Below are positions 56,341 to 64,000 of a stretch of 64,000 bases of DNA, in pieces; position 1 is the stretch's first letter; each line of letters opens with the position of its first letter. Location: the NCBI GenBank assembly GCA_031317595.1, contig JANCMB010000001.1:1792971-1856970 (forward strand). The letters run 5' to 3'. The position numbers and the translations under genes were made by a program. The notes under the pieces were generated by a model. That model was not told where the DNA came from. It made no database searches and saw only the letters and a program-made list of their open reading frames with translations. The stretch is from Glutamicibacter sp. PS. Lineage in GTDB: Bacteria; Actinomycetota; Actinomycetes; Actinomycetales; Micrococcaceae.

Positions 56341-57321
56341 TTAGGCCTCGCTACCGCGGCGGGTTGGGGCCGGTACTTCACGCAGCACCGCGTCAATGAC
56401 CTTCGCGGCGGTGGCCCCGGTGAATTCGGCCTCCGGGTCCAACACCAGACGGTGGGTGAACACGTGCGGTGCCAGTTCCTTAATATCGTCGGGAAGCACA
56501 TAGTTGCGTCCCTGACCGGCGGCCCACACCTTCGCCGCGCGCACCATGGCCAGTGCGCCACGCACCGATACGCCCAGCCGGGTTTCCGGGGCTTCACGGG
56601 TGGCTTCGCACAGTGCCGCGACATAGTCCAGCACGGCCTCATCCACATGCACCCCGGTGGCTAGGTCGGCCATTTCGGCCAGCGCCTCGGTGGTGATCAC
56701 CGGGCTGAGCGCCGCGGAGCGATCCTTCTGGGCGCTGCCAGTGAGCAGGGCCACGGTGGCCACACGGTCCGGGTAGCCGATCGAGGTTTTGATCAAGAAG
56801 CGGTCCAGCTGTGCCTCGGGCAGGCGGTAGGTGCCGGCCTGTTCGATGGGGTTCTGCGTGGCGATCACCATGAAGGGGCGGGCTTGCGTGTAGGTGGTGC
56901 CGTCGACCGTGACTCGGCCCTCCTCCATCACTTCGAGCAGCGCCGACTGGGTTTTCGGGCTGGCGCGGTTGATTTCGTCGGCCAACACCAGGTTCGCGAA
57001 AATCGGCCCGTGATGGAACTCAAAGGACTGGGTGCGCTGATCGTAGATGGTGATGCCGGTGACGTCGCTGGGCAGCAGATCCGGGGTGAACTGAATGCGC
57101 GAGTTCGTGCCCTTCACGGTGGCGGCCAGCGAGCGGGCCAGCATGGTCTTGCCGGTGCCCGGAGCGTCCTCGAGCAGCACATGCCCCTCGGTCAGTAGCG
57201 CGGTGAGCACCAGCCTGATCGTCTGCTCCTTGCCCAGCACCGACTGGCCCACATTGGACACCAGCTTGGCGAAGGTATCGCAGAACCAACTGGCCTGCTC
57301 GGTGCTCATCGTTCTCGACAT
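56341..57321 (-). CDS. MoxR-family AAA+ ATPase
   Basis: This 326-residue ATPase has Walker A LLEDAPGTGKTMLARSLA, Walker B LVLADEINRASPKTQSALLEVMEEG, sensor region MVIATQNPIEQAGTYRLPEAQLDRFLI and the lid GVSVRGALAMVRAAKVWA. MoxR ATPases act as chaperones that insert cofactors or remodel VWA/DUF58 partners. I chose the ATG at 57321 with GAGAG upstream; another in-frame ATG lies 11 codons earlier. It is 41 bases after the giant surface protein gene. Confidence 0.94.
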   Translation of the reverse strand: MSRTMSTEQASWFCDTFAKLVSNVGQSVLGKEQTIRLVLTALLTEGHVLLEDAPGTGKTMLARSLAATVKGTNSRIQFTPDLLPSDVTGITIYDQRTQSFEFHHGPIFANLVLADEINRASPKTQSALLEVMEEGRVTVDGTTYTQARPFMVIATQNPIEQAGTYRLPEAQLDRFLIKTSIGYPDRVATVALLTGSAQKDRSAALSPVITTEALAEMADLATGVHVDEAVLDYVAALCEATREAPETRLGVSVRGALAMVRAAKVWAAGQGRNYVLPDDIKELAPHVFTHRLVLDPEAEFTGATAAKVIDAVLREVPAPTRRGSEA

Positions 57322-57362
57322 GGTCTCTCTTTCATACATCCGTGAGGGGCTCAATGGGCGGG

Positions 57363-60300
57363 TCAGAAGTTGGTGGTGTTCGATTTTACGCCGTCCACCG
57401 TGGCGTAGTAGGGCTGTTTATATCCCGGCTCAACCACGCAAGGAAGGTCCTTGGAGGCCCGTCCCTTGCCGTTCACCGAGAAGGTCACGTAGTTACTCGA
57501 GAAGTTACCGCCCGAGTGGTAGCACTTGGCCATATAGGTGTGCGTACCGGGGTCGAAGTTGTAGAGCTCGACATGGTACTTGTAGCAGTTCGGGTCGCAG
57601 GTGGAGTTCGAATACCCGTTGTAATTCGGGCCCTTGGAGAGCTTGACCGAACGCGCCGGCTTCGGGTTCGTCTTCTCGGTCTTCGTCCAGACTTCTTTCT
57701 GTCCCTCGGTGTCCGTGGCCACGATCTTCAGCGTGCGCTCCGTGGAGTAGCCCAAGCCTTCGATGCGTTTGGCTCCGTCGTTGGCGATCTTGTTGCCGTT
57801 GACGGTCACCGTCTGGGTGACCTTACGTCCATTCGGGGCACCTGCGTCCTTATTCCAGGTGAACTTGATCCAGTGATCTCCGTGGGTGGCGGAAATATTG
57901 GCGTTTTTGCGCAGCGGCCCGTAGGCGCTTTCCTTATTACTTGGGCTGCTGGCTTGGGCCGGTCCGGCCGCGTTCAGCGCCCGCACCCGCCAGGTGTGCA
58001 CGGTGCCGTTCGAACCGGTATCGATCACCGCTCCGGGACCGCCGAAGGGCTTCCAGCCGCCGCCATCGGTGGAGTACTGGTAGCCGGTGATCTTAGAGCC
58101 GTTGGCCCCGGGCGCGGTGAAGTTCAGTTGCACCATGCGGTTAGTTCCGGTCGCGTTGGCTTTCACGGACCCGACGGGCTTGGGGCGCCCGTAGGGGGTG
58201 ACCGCCGCCGAACGCGCACTCTGTGCGGAGTTACCCACGCGGTTCTTCGCCTGAATGGAGAAGGTGTAGGACCCGGAGGTGCTCAGTCCGGTGACGGTCT
58301 GGGTGGTGCGGTTGGCTGCGATCGAGCCGATCGTCTTGACCAGGGTGCCGGATTTGAACACGCGCAGGGTGTACCCGGTGATGGGCGCCCCGTTGCCGCC
58401 GGGGGCCTTCCAGGCCACGTTCACCACGCCACCGTCCACGGCCGAATCCTTACGCGAAGCGGTGGGCGCGCCCGGTTTGAAGGGCACGCCGGCGGGAGTG
58501 ACCGCCGCCGAGTAGGAGCTAAAGGCCGAAGGCTTGGAGGCCTTGTTCACCGCGCGCACGCGAGCCTGATAGGCGGTGCCATTTTTCAGGCCCTTCCAGG
58601 TGTACGAGGTGCCGGTGATGCCGGTGACCTGGGTGACGCCGTTGGGTGGGGCCGGGGACAGCTCCAGGGTGTAGCTCTGAATGGCCGAACCTCGGCTAAC
58701 CGGTGCGGTCCAGCTAAAGCTTGCCTGTTGGTCTCCGTCCTTGCCGGTGGGGGCGGCGGGCTGTTCGGGCTCCACATCGGGGCGGGCGTCGGCCGAAGCC
58801 GGGGAAGCCGGGGAGGTGCCCACCGCGTTCGTGGCGGTCACCGTGAAGTTATAGACCTTGTCGTTGGTCAACGGCGTAATGGTGCAGGTGGTGGCGGCAC
58901 ACTGCTGGGTGTGCCCACCGCCGGTGACCGTGTATCCGGTGATGGGCGAGCCGTTATTTGCCGGTGGGTCCCAGGCCAGGACGACCTTCCGGTCGCCGGT
59001 GGATTGCACACGCGGGAGTCCCGGCGCCTGCGGGGCACCCTTGACGTTCAGGGTGATGGTGCCGATGACATTGCGTGAAACGTCCTCGGTGACATCGCCG
59101 ATGGTGTATTCCACGCGCATGGTGCCCACGAACTTATCCGCCGGGGTGATCGAAACCTTGTCTCCGCGCACCGCTACGGCGCCGGTGCCCGACTGCAGGG
59201 CGCGGGCGTTGAGCAGGCGCAGCGGTCCCTGATCGGCATAGGGATTGTGGTCATTGGCCAACACGTCCACCAGTTCGGTCTTGCCCTGGTGGGCGTCGGC
59301 GACATTGTCGGCCACCGCCACGGGCAATTCACGGGTGGAACCGGTTACGGTCACGCTCATGGTTGCGGTCACCGGTGGGTTGACCCCGTCGGACACGCTC
59401 ACGCCGATACTGCCGCTGGTGCCCTTCGGCGTACTTGCCTCGGCGGATACGCGTAGCGTGTGGCCATCGATCAGTTGAGCCTGTACCCCCTGAATATCCA
59501 CTTGGCCGAGGGCGAAGGAAAGATTCGGCACGTCCTCGGGGTTCGCGTCGTTGGCCGCCAGACGCAGATCCATCAACGCTGGCTCTTCGCCTTGGCCCAC
59601 GGTCAGCGCGTTGGACTGCAAGGTCGGCGGGAAGTTTTCCTCATCGGGCTGCTCGGTGGGTTCCTCCGAGGGCTCTTCGCTGTCCTCTTCCTCCGGCTGG
59701 CCGTCCTGCTCTTCATCGACGCGGTCCTCGCCGCGCTCGTTGGCCGGTGCCGGGGTGACATTGATCGGCACGGTCAGCTTCGAGGTCAGGCCGCGCTCAT
59801 CGTCCGGTCCGCTGCCGTCGGTCACCTCGAAGCTCACGGCGGCCGGGCCGGCGAAATCGATCGGGGCCTTGAAGGTCAGTTCGGTGGCCGAACGCACCAG
59901 TTCCCCATCGTTCTCCGGCACGGAGCTCACCGATTCCTCGGTGGTCAGTCGGGGGCTGCGGCCCTCGCGCACGAGCACAATGTCGCCCAAGTTCAACGGC
60001 AAGCTCTGCCCGGCCTGGACCTGCAGGTTCAGCCCGCTGGCCAGGATGGGACGGGCGTCGGCGATGCCCGGCACATGGACGAAGGCGGTGGAGGTCAAGC
60101 CGTCGGGGTCGGTGAGCGTGTAGGCGATGACCTGGGCGGCCTCACCCACGCGCACCTGGAGGCCATCGTCGGTGACCCGGGCGGACTCGGGGGCGTCGGG
60201 AAGCGAGACTTCAAGTTCGCTGACGCTGCCGTCCGGGTCCTCGTCATTGCGCAGGATATCCACGGTCACCGTGTCGGTGCCAATGACTTCTTCGAGCGAG

Positions 60301-63300
60301 ACCCGGTCGTCGCGCGCGATCGGGGCCAGCAGCTGTGCCTCGGGGTCCGAGGAAACGGTCAATGTGCCGGTGGCGGTGCCACCGCGCCCATCGGAAATCC
60401 GGTAGCGCACCGAGACGCTCCCCTTATCCGGCGGGCTAGTGAGCACGACGCGGCCGTCGATGACCTCGACGTCGTGACTAGATTCGGTGGTGACCTCGGG
60501 CAGCAGGGCAATGGGATCCCCGTCCGGGTCGGTGTCGTTGTCCATCACGTCGACCGCGACCGGACGGTCGGGACGTACCGTGATGAAGTCATTGACCGCT
60601 ACCGGCGGGTTATTGGCCTCGGCCAAGGGGGCAATGCCGATTTTGATCGTGCCGGTAGCCCGAGCACCGAGTCGGTCCTCGACAACATAGCTAAATTCGT
60701 CGGTGCCGCTGGCATTACGGTGGGCTGTGTAGTCGATGGAGGCGCCCCGGATCTTCGCGGTGCCAAGCCGCGGCGAGTCACCGAATTGCACGAGGGATAC
60801 CGAGTCGCCTTCCGGATCGATATCTTCCAGCGGGATCACCACATTGGTGCTGCTGTCGGCGAAGACGCGGCCGGTTACCGGCACCGGGTTGGGCGGGCTG
60901 TTCTTTTCCAGGTCGTTGGCATCCGCGGCCGGTTGCACATTAAAGGTGACGCTGGCGCTGCTTTCCTGACCGTCGGGGCCAGCGACCGTATACACGGCGC
61001 TGACCTGGCGCGGTTTGCCACCGAAGTCGCCGGCGCGGAAACGCACCGTGTCATCGGCCACCGAGATCAGGGAGCCTTCGCCGAGCTGGTCGGCCTCCTG
61101 CAATTCGGGGCGCAGGGTCAACTTGCCGCCGTTGGGGTGAATGTCATTGTCGAGCACCTTCACGGTGGCGACATCGTTTTCGCGCACGCTGACGGTGTCC
61201 GGGTTCGCTTGGGGCGGGTCCATACGCGGTGGCGCCGGGATCGGGATGACACGAATAGCACCGGTGGCCTGACCGTCGCCGTTGGAGATCGTGTAGTTCA
61301 CCGTGGTGGGGTCGGTCAGCCCGCGCACATCGGTGATCCGCACGAAGGTGTTGCGCTCCACGCTGGCGGTGAAGGGCAGATCGTTGGCCCCCTCCACCGC
61401 GGTGGTGACCAGCACGCCACCGGAGGGGTCGGTGTCGTTATCGAGCACATTGACCAGCACGTCTTGTCCGGCCGGGAGCAGCGCGACATCGCGCACGGCG
61501 ACCGGGTCCTGCGGCTGTTCCTGCGGGGCGGCAATATCGATGCGCACCAACCCGGGGGCGCTAGCCGGGCCGTTGGTGGCCATATATTCGGCGTAGTAGG
61601 TCCCCGGACGGTCCCCGTTCACACTGACGACGCCGGTCTGCACATTGGTTGTGAGCTCGAGGCCCGGCACGTCGTCCACCCCGGCCAGGCGTAGCCCATC
61701 CCCGGAGGGGTCGGTGTCATTGGCCAACGGCTCGAAGGTGGTCGGTTCCCCGGCCTGGGCCAGCACGTGGTCGGTGGCGGTGACGGGCTTGACGGTGGCA
61801 TCGGCCAGCACCTCGACGATCACCCGACCCTTGGTGCTTTCGCGGCGGTCGGAGACCTGAATGGCCACTTCCTTCTGCCCCAGCTTCTTGCCATCGTCTT
61901 GGAAGGTCAGCGTGCCATCGGGGCGCACACGAATCACATCATCGCCCTCGGAGGTGCCGCCGAGCAGTTGCAGGTCATCGCCTTCGGCGTCGGTCCAGTC
62001 GCTGAGCAGGTTGCGGCTGACCGATTCGCCCTGTTGCACGCGGAGCACGGTGGTGCGCTGCTGTTCGGGGGCGGTGTTTGTCTCCTCGTCGACCACGTTG
62101 AGTTTCACCGTGGCGGTATCGCGTCCGCCGCGTCCATCCTCGGTGGTGTAACTAAAGCTTCCGGCGCCCGCGGCGTCCTGCGGCACCACAATCTGGAAAC
62201 CGGTGCCATCGTAGACCGGTTGCAGTTCGCCGAGCTTGGGTCCCGGCCCCTCGAGCTGGGCGGTGAGCAGATCGCCGTCGGGGTCTACATCGTTATAGAG
62301 CACCGGCAGCAGGGTGGTGCGCCCGGGGCGCACGCTGAAGCTGTCGTCTTCGGCGATTGGTTCCTGGTTTTCCTCGGTGCGGTTGGGCAGCTCGATGGCG
62401 TCGGTGATTTCCTTGGTTTCTTCCTCCTTCGCCTCGCCCTCGCCGGCCGGTGGCTCCAGATCGCTCCAGTTGCTTACGATCTCCATGCCCTCGTTGGCCA
62501 GCCATACCTGCCCGGAGTGCACGTCATTGAGCACCACGACATCGCGGTTGACGCGGAAAGCCAGTTCGGCCCCGGTGAGCATGTCTGGAATCAGCATGCG
62601 CTGGTTCTGTGATTCATCGGTGCAGTGACGCAGGTATTCGCCGCTGGTCTGCCAGGCGGAGTAGGTGCAGCTGCCGACGCGCACCGGCTGGATCGGGGTT
62701 CCGGGTGTGTCCACCTGGTCGTAGCCGGTCTCCTTGCCGTCGAGTGAGACGGTGGCCAGTGACTGATCCAGCGCGATGGCCACGGCGTCGGCCTCCGGCC
62801 CCGGGGCCTGCAGGCGGGCGTTGGCGGTGTTTTCAAGGTGGGCGGTGCTACCGGTTGAGGTGATGACCACCCCACTGGCCGGGTCGAAGACCACACCGGT
62901 GTCACCCACGGCGGACAGCTGGGGCTCTTCGAGTTCGCTCAGTTGCGGAAGCTCTTGCTGGATGCCGGGCTGGGCCTGGCCTTCTTCATCGATGGTGAAG
63001 CTTGCCATGGTGCCGGTGGCGTAGTCCACGGTCCAGACGGTGTCGTCGGCGCCCACCACGGCGTCGACTTCGCCCTTGGATTCCACCAAGGGTTCGGCAC
63101 TTTCACCCTTGAAGTTAGAGATCTGTTTGAGGTGGGTAGCCTGCACGGTGCCGTGCTCGTCATCGGTGACGGCAACGACTTCGGCACCGAAGGAAAAGGA
63201 AGAGTTCGCCGGGAGCGCGTTATCTCCGGCGAACTGCACCATGGCCGGGTCGATGGTGGTCAGCGAGGCCTGCTCGAGGTTGCGCACGAGCACGGTTTCG

Positions 63301-63566
63301 GCGTTCTGGGCTAGATCGTAGTTCGCCAAGGGGGTTACCACGCCCCCGTCGATGGTGCGCGACTGGTAGTTAATGTGCCCGATTTTGCCCTCGGATTGGT
63401 TCACAACCCAGACGCCGCCGTCATTCAATTCGACATCGGCGGTTTCGAAACCCGGGTAGATGATGGCACCGGTAACGGCCAGCGCGGCCGCCACCGGAAT
63501 GGCGGTGGCCTTAAAACCGGTGCTCTTGAGCAACCCGGTCCATCCGGTCCGAGGGGCTTTCGCCAT
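57363..63566 (-). CDS. giant membrane-anchored Ig/cadherin-like and fibronectin III surface protein
   Basis: This 2067-residue protein has a short basic N-terminus and one membrane helix (FKATAIPVAAALAVTGAIIYPG, about 18-39), so it is an anchored outward-facing protein without LPxTG. Residues 45-390 look like a beta-propeller (GGVWVVNQSEGKIGHIN, DDTVWTVDYATGTMASF, SGQVWLANEGMEIVSNW). From about 400 to 1550 come about eleven tandem Ig/cadherin-like repeats with the hallmark NDxDPDGD (for example VDVMDNDTDPDGDPIALL). An acidic insert (about 1365) interrupts them. About five fibronectin III domains follow (about 1560-1950), with a cysteine-containing C-terminal domain. It heads the nine-gene operon; AAGGAC precedes the ATG. 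An adhesin or cell-wall scaffold role is inferred. Confidence 0.9.
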   Translation of the reverse strand: MAKAPRTGWTGLLKSTGFKATAIPVAAALAVTGAIIYPGFETADVELNDGGVWVVNQSEGKIGHINYQSRTIDGGVVTPLANYDLAQNAETVLVRNLEQASLTTIDPAMVQFAGDNALPANSSFSFGAEVVAVTDDEHGTVQATHLKQISNFKGESAEPLVESKGEVDAVVGADDTVWTVDYATGTMASFTIDEEGQAQPGIQQELPQLSELEEPQLSAVGDTGVVFDPASGVVITSTGSTAHLENTANARLQAPGPEADAVAIALDQSLATVSLDGKETGYDQVDTPGTPIQPVRVGSCTYSAWQTSGEYLRHCTDESQNQRMLIPDMLTGAELAFRVNRDVVVLNDVHSGQVWLANEGMEIVSNWSDLEPPAGEGEAKEEETKEITDAIELPNRTEENQEPIAEDDSFSVRPGRTTLLPVLYNDVDPDGDLLTAQLEGPGPKLGELQPVYDGTGFQIVVPQDAAGAGSFSYTTEDGRGGRDTATVKLNVVDEETNTAPEQQRTTVLRVQQGESVSRNLLSDWTDAEGDDLQLLGGTSEGDDVIRVRPDGTLTFQDDGKKLGQKEVAIQVSDRRESTKGRVIVEVLADATVKPVTATDHVLAQAGEPTTFEPLANDTDPSGDGLRLAGVDDVPGLELTTNVQTGVVSVNGDRPGTYYAEYMATNGPASAPGLVRIDIAAPQEQPQDPVAVRDVALLPAGQDVLVNVLDNDTDPSGGVLVTTAVEGANDLPFTASVERNTFVRITDVRGLTDPTTVNYTISNGDGQATGAIRVIPIPAPPRMDPPQANPDTVSVRENDVATVKVLDNDIHPNGGKLTLRPELQEADQLGEGSLISVADDTVRFRAGDFGGKPRQVSAVYTVAGPDGQESSASVTFNVQPAADANDLEKNSPPNPVPVTGRVFADSSTNVVIPLEDIDPEGDSVSLVQFGDSPRLGTAKIRGASIDYTAHRNASGTDEFSYVVEDRLGARATGTIKIGIAPLAEANNPPVAVNDFITVRPDRPVAVDVMDNDTDPDGDPIALLPEVTTESSHDVEVIDGRVVLTSPPDKGSVSVRYRISDGRGGTATGTLTVSSDPEAQLLAPIARDDRVSLEEVIGTDTVTVDILRNDEDPDGSVSELEVSLPDAPESARVTDDGLQVRVGEAAQVIAYTLTDPDGLTSTAFVHVPGIADARPILASGLNLQVQAGQSLPLNLGDIVLVREGRSPRLTTEESVSSVPENDGELVRSATELTFKAPIDFAGPAAVSFEVTDGSGPDDERGLTSKLTVPINVTPAPANERGEDRVDEEQDGQPEEEDSEEPSEEPTEQPDEENFPPTLQSNALTVGQGEEPALMDLRLAANDANPEDVPNLSFALGQVDIQGVQAQLIDGHTLRVSAEASTPKGTSGSIGVSVSDGVNPPVTATMSVTVTGSTRELPVAVADNVADAHQGKTELVDVLANDHNPYADQGPLRLLNARALQSGTGAVAVRGDKVSITPADKFVGTMRVEYTIGDVTEDVSRNVIGTITLNVKGAPQAPGLPRVQSTGDRKVVLAWDPPANNGSPITGYTVTGGGHTQQCAATTCTITPLTNDKVYNFTVTATNAVGTSPASPASADARPDVEPEQPAAPTGKDGDQQASFSWTAPVSRGSAIQSYTLELSPAPPNGVTQVTGITGTSYTWKGLKNGTAYQARVRAVNKASKPSAFSSYSAAVTPAGVPFKPGAPTASRKDSAVDGGVVNVAWKAPGGNGAPITGYTLRVFKSGTLVKTIGSIAANRTTQTVTGLSTSGSYTFSIQAKNRVGNSAQSARSAAVTPYGRPKPVGSVKANATGTNRMVQLNFTAPGANGSKITGYQYSTDGGGWKPFGGPGAVIDTGSNGTVHTWRVRALNAAGPAQASSPSNKESAYGPLRKNANISATHGDHWIKFTWNKDAGAPNGRKVTQTVTVNGNKIANDGAKRIEGLGYSTERTLKIVATDTEGQKEVWTKTEKTNPKPARSVKLSKGPNYNGYSNSTCDPNCYKYHVELYNFDPGTHTYMAKCYHSGGNFSSNYVTFSVNGKGRASKDLPCVVEPGYKQPYYATVDGVKSNTTNF

Positions 63567-63662
63567 GGCTACTTTGTCCTTGCAGTGCGGGTGATGAGTG
63601 ATGGATCCGGTCCACGCGGGCGCGCAAGCTAGACCGGTTCCTCATCCAATTCTAAGGAAAAG

Positions 63663-63712
63663 AAAAAATCATCACCATGGAGAGAACTCCCCATAGCCGC
63701 AGAATCGCGGCT
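63663..63712 (-). other. hairpins and T-run in the leader of the giant-protein operon
   Basis: Read on the minus strand, a stem (AGCCGC with GCGGCT, 63695-63712) is followed by an imperfect stem (63677-63694) and then a run of six T (63663-63668). This lies about 100-145 bases before the giant gene start and no minus-strand gene precedes it in the window. It resembles an attenuator or a weak terminator. Confidence 0.35.
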
Positions 63713-63797
63713 GACCAGTGGAGTTAAACTTCATCACAGGCAGGGCCGGGAGGTCACTTTTACGGCAAGCCACATAACGAGAGCCGCCAGAAATCTC

Positions 63798-63826
63798 TTC
63801 AACATCTGCTTCAGATCAAGTAATGT
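63798..63826 (+). promoter_or_regulatory. promoter of the DUF885 gene, probably leaderless
   Basis: TTCAAC (63798-63803) and TAATGT (63821-63826) are spaced by 17 bases. The -10 ends 7 bases before the ATG at 63834, so transcription would start at the start codon; no Shine-Dalgarno sequence is seen. Confidence 0.45.
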
Positions 63827-63833
63827 AGGCCAC

Positions 63834-64000
63834 ATGACAGCCACAGAAACCTCCCGGCAGCCCAGCGCCATTGACGCGATCGCCGACGCCTATTTCGAGC
63901 AGTCCCTCGAGCTGACGCCCGAGCTCGGCTCGGAACTCGGCCTGCCCGGCTACGAGAGCCAATACTCGGACTACTCCCCCGCCGGCCGCGAAGCCGTTGC
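63834..64000 (+). CDS. DUF885-family protein (partial, N-terminus only)
   Basis: The 55 codons present read MTATETSRQPSAIDAIADAY, then FEQSLELTPELGSELGLPGY and ESQYSDYSPAGREAV. This matches the opening of actinobacterial DUF885 proteins, which are predicted zinc carboxypeptidase-like enzymes. The catalytic part lies beyond the window. It is divergent from the giant-protein operon. Confidence 0.75.
   Translation, partial: MTATETSRQPSAIDAIADAYFEQSLELTPELGSELGLPGYESQYSDYSPAGREAV

Noticed and set aside
57342..61694. Long open frames on the plus strand (about 578 and 744 codons) opposite the giant gene
   Set aside because: They are antisense shadows created by high GC and repeated codons. The minus strand shows clear Ig and fibronectin repeats, and the plus products have no recognisable domain.
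57363..63566. Repeats in the giant gene considered as a CRISPR or tandem DNA repeat array
   Set aside because: The repetition is at protein level (NDxDPDGD and FN3 units about 80-110 residues apart); DNA copies are diverged and unequal in spacing.

Overview
The window is 64 kb of a high-GC actinobacterial chromosome. Gene content and family details (GatCAB, an accD-accE acyl-CoA carboxylase pair, an extended LigA, a DUF3488/DUF58/MoxR locus beside FHA and Ser/Thr kinase genes, many ROK regulators) point to Micrococcaceae (Arthrobacter/Glutamicibacter-like). The genus is a guess made without a database. I see no rRNA, tRNA, CRISPR array, insertion sequence or prophage.

Layout. 1-1.7 kb: end of an amino-sugar type operon (ROK kinase, GlmS-type isomerase). 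1.8-7.8 kb: tpx, hutI, a threonine-catabolic pair tdh-kbl with a divergent LysR gene, and a GNAT. 8.0-11.9 kb: a very GC-rich block with a YkvI-like membrane protein, an MFS exporter, an aldo/keto reductase and a divergent MarR gene. 11.9-20.1 kb: a visibly AT-richer catabolic island with a ROK repressor, a family-5 ABC importer (binding protein, two permeases, two ATPases) and a Gfo/Idh/MocA oxidoreductase. 20-23 kb: small enzymes, an orphan HutD and a lipoprotein. 23-26.5 kb: gatCAB. 26.6-30.4 kb: GNATs, an orphan maltokinase-cap protein and a lipoprotein penicillin-binding protein. 30.5-34.1 kb: a GlcNAc recycling set (ROK regulator, GH3 hexosaminidase, NagB). 34.1-42.4 kb: a minus-strand housekeeping run (birA, PH protein, adenylate cyclase, PP2C, ligA, inositol phosphatase, nucleotidyltransferase) and an SDR gene. 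42.6-46.8 kb: accD-accE, a frameshifted acetyltransferase and three small exported proteins.

46.97-63.57 kb, minus strand: nine tightly packed genes, in order a 2067-residue membrane-anchored Ig/cadherin-like plus fibronectin III protein, MoxR ATPase, DUF58 protein, membrane transglutaminase-like protein, RDD-FHA protein, PP2C phosphatase, FHA/zinc-ribbon protein, Ser/Thr kinase and a small FHA protein. Genes overlap by 4-8 bases or lie at most 41 bases apart, so they are probably one transcription unit. I infer a phosphorylation-controlled cell-surface assembly or adhesion system; this is the most interesting part of the window. A DUF885 gene begins at the right edge, divergent from this operon.

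Regulation visible in sequence includes palindromic operators for both ROK regulators and for MarR, several strong terminators, a stem-loop between the ABC binding-protein and permease genes, and several genes whose -10 box lies 6-7 bases before the start codon, which suggests leaderless mRNAs.
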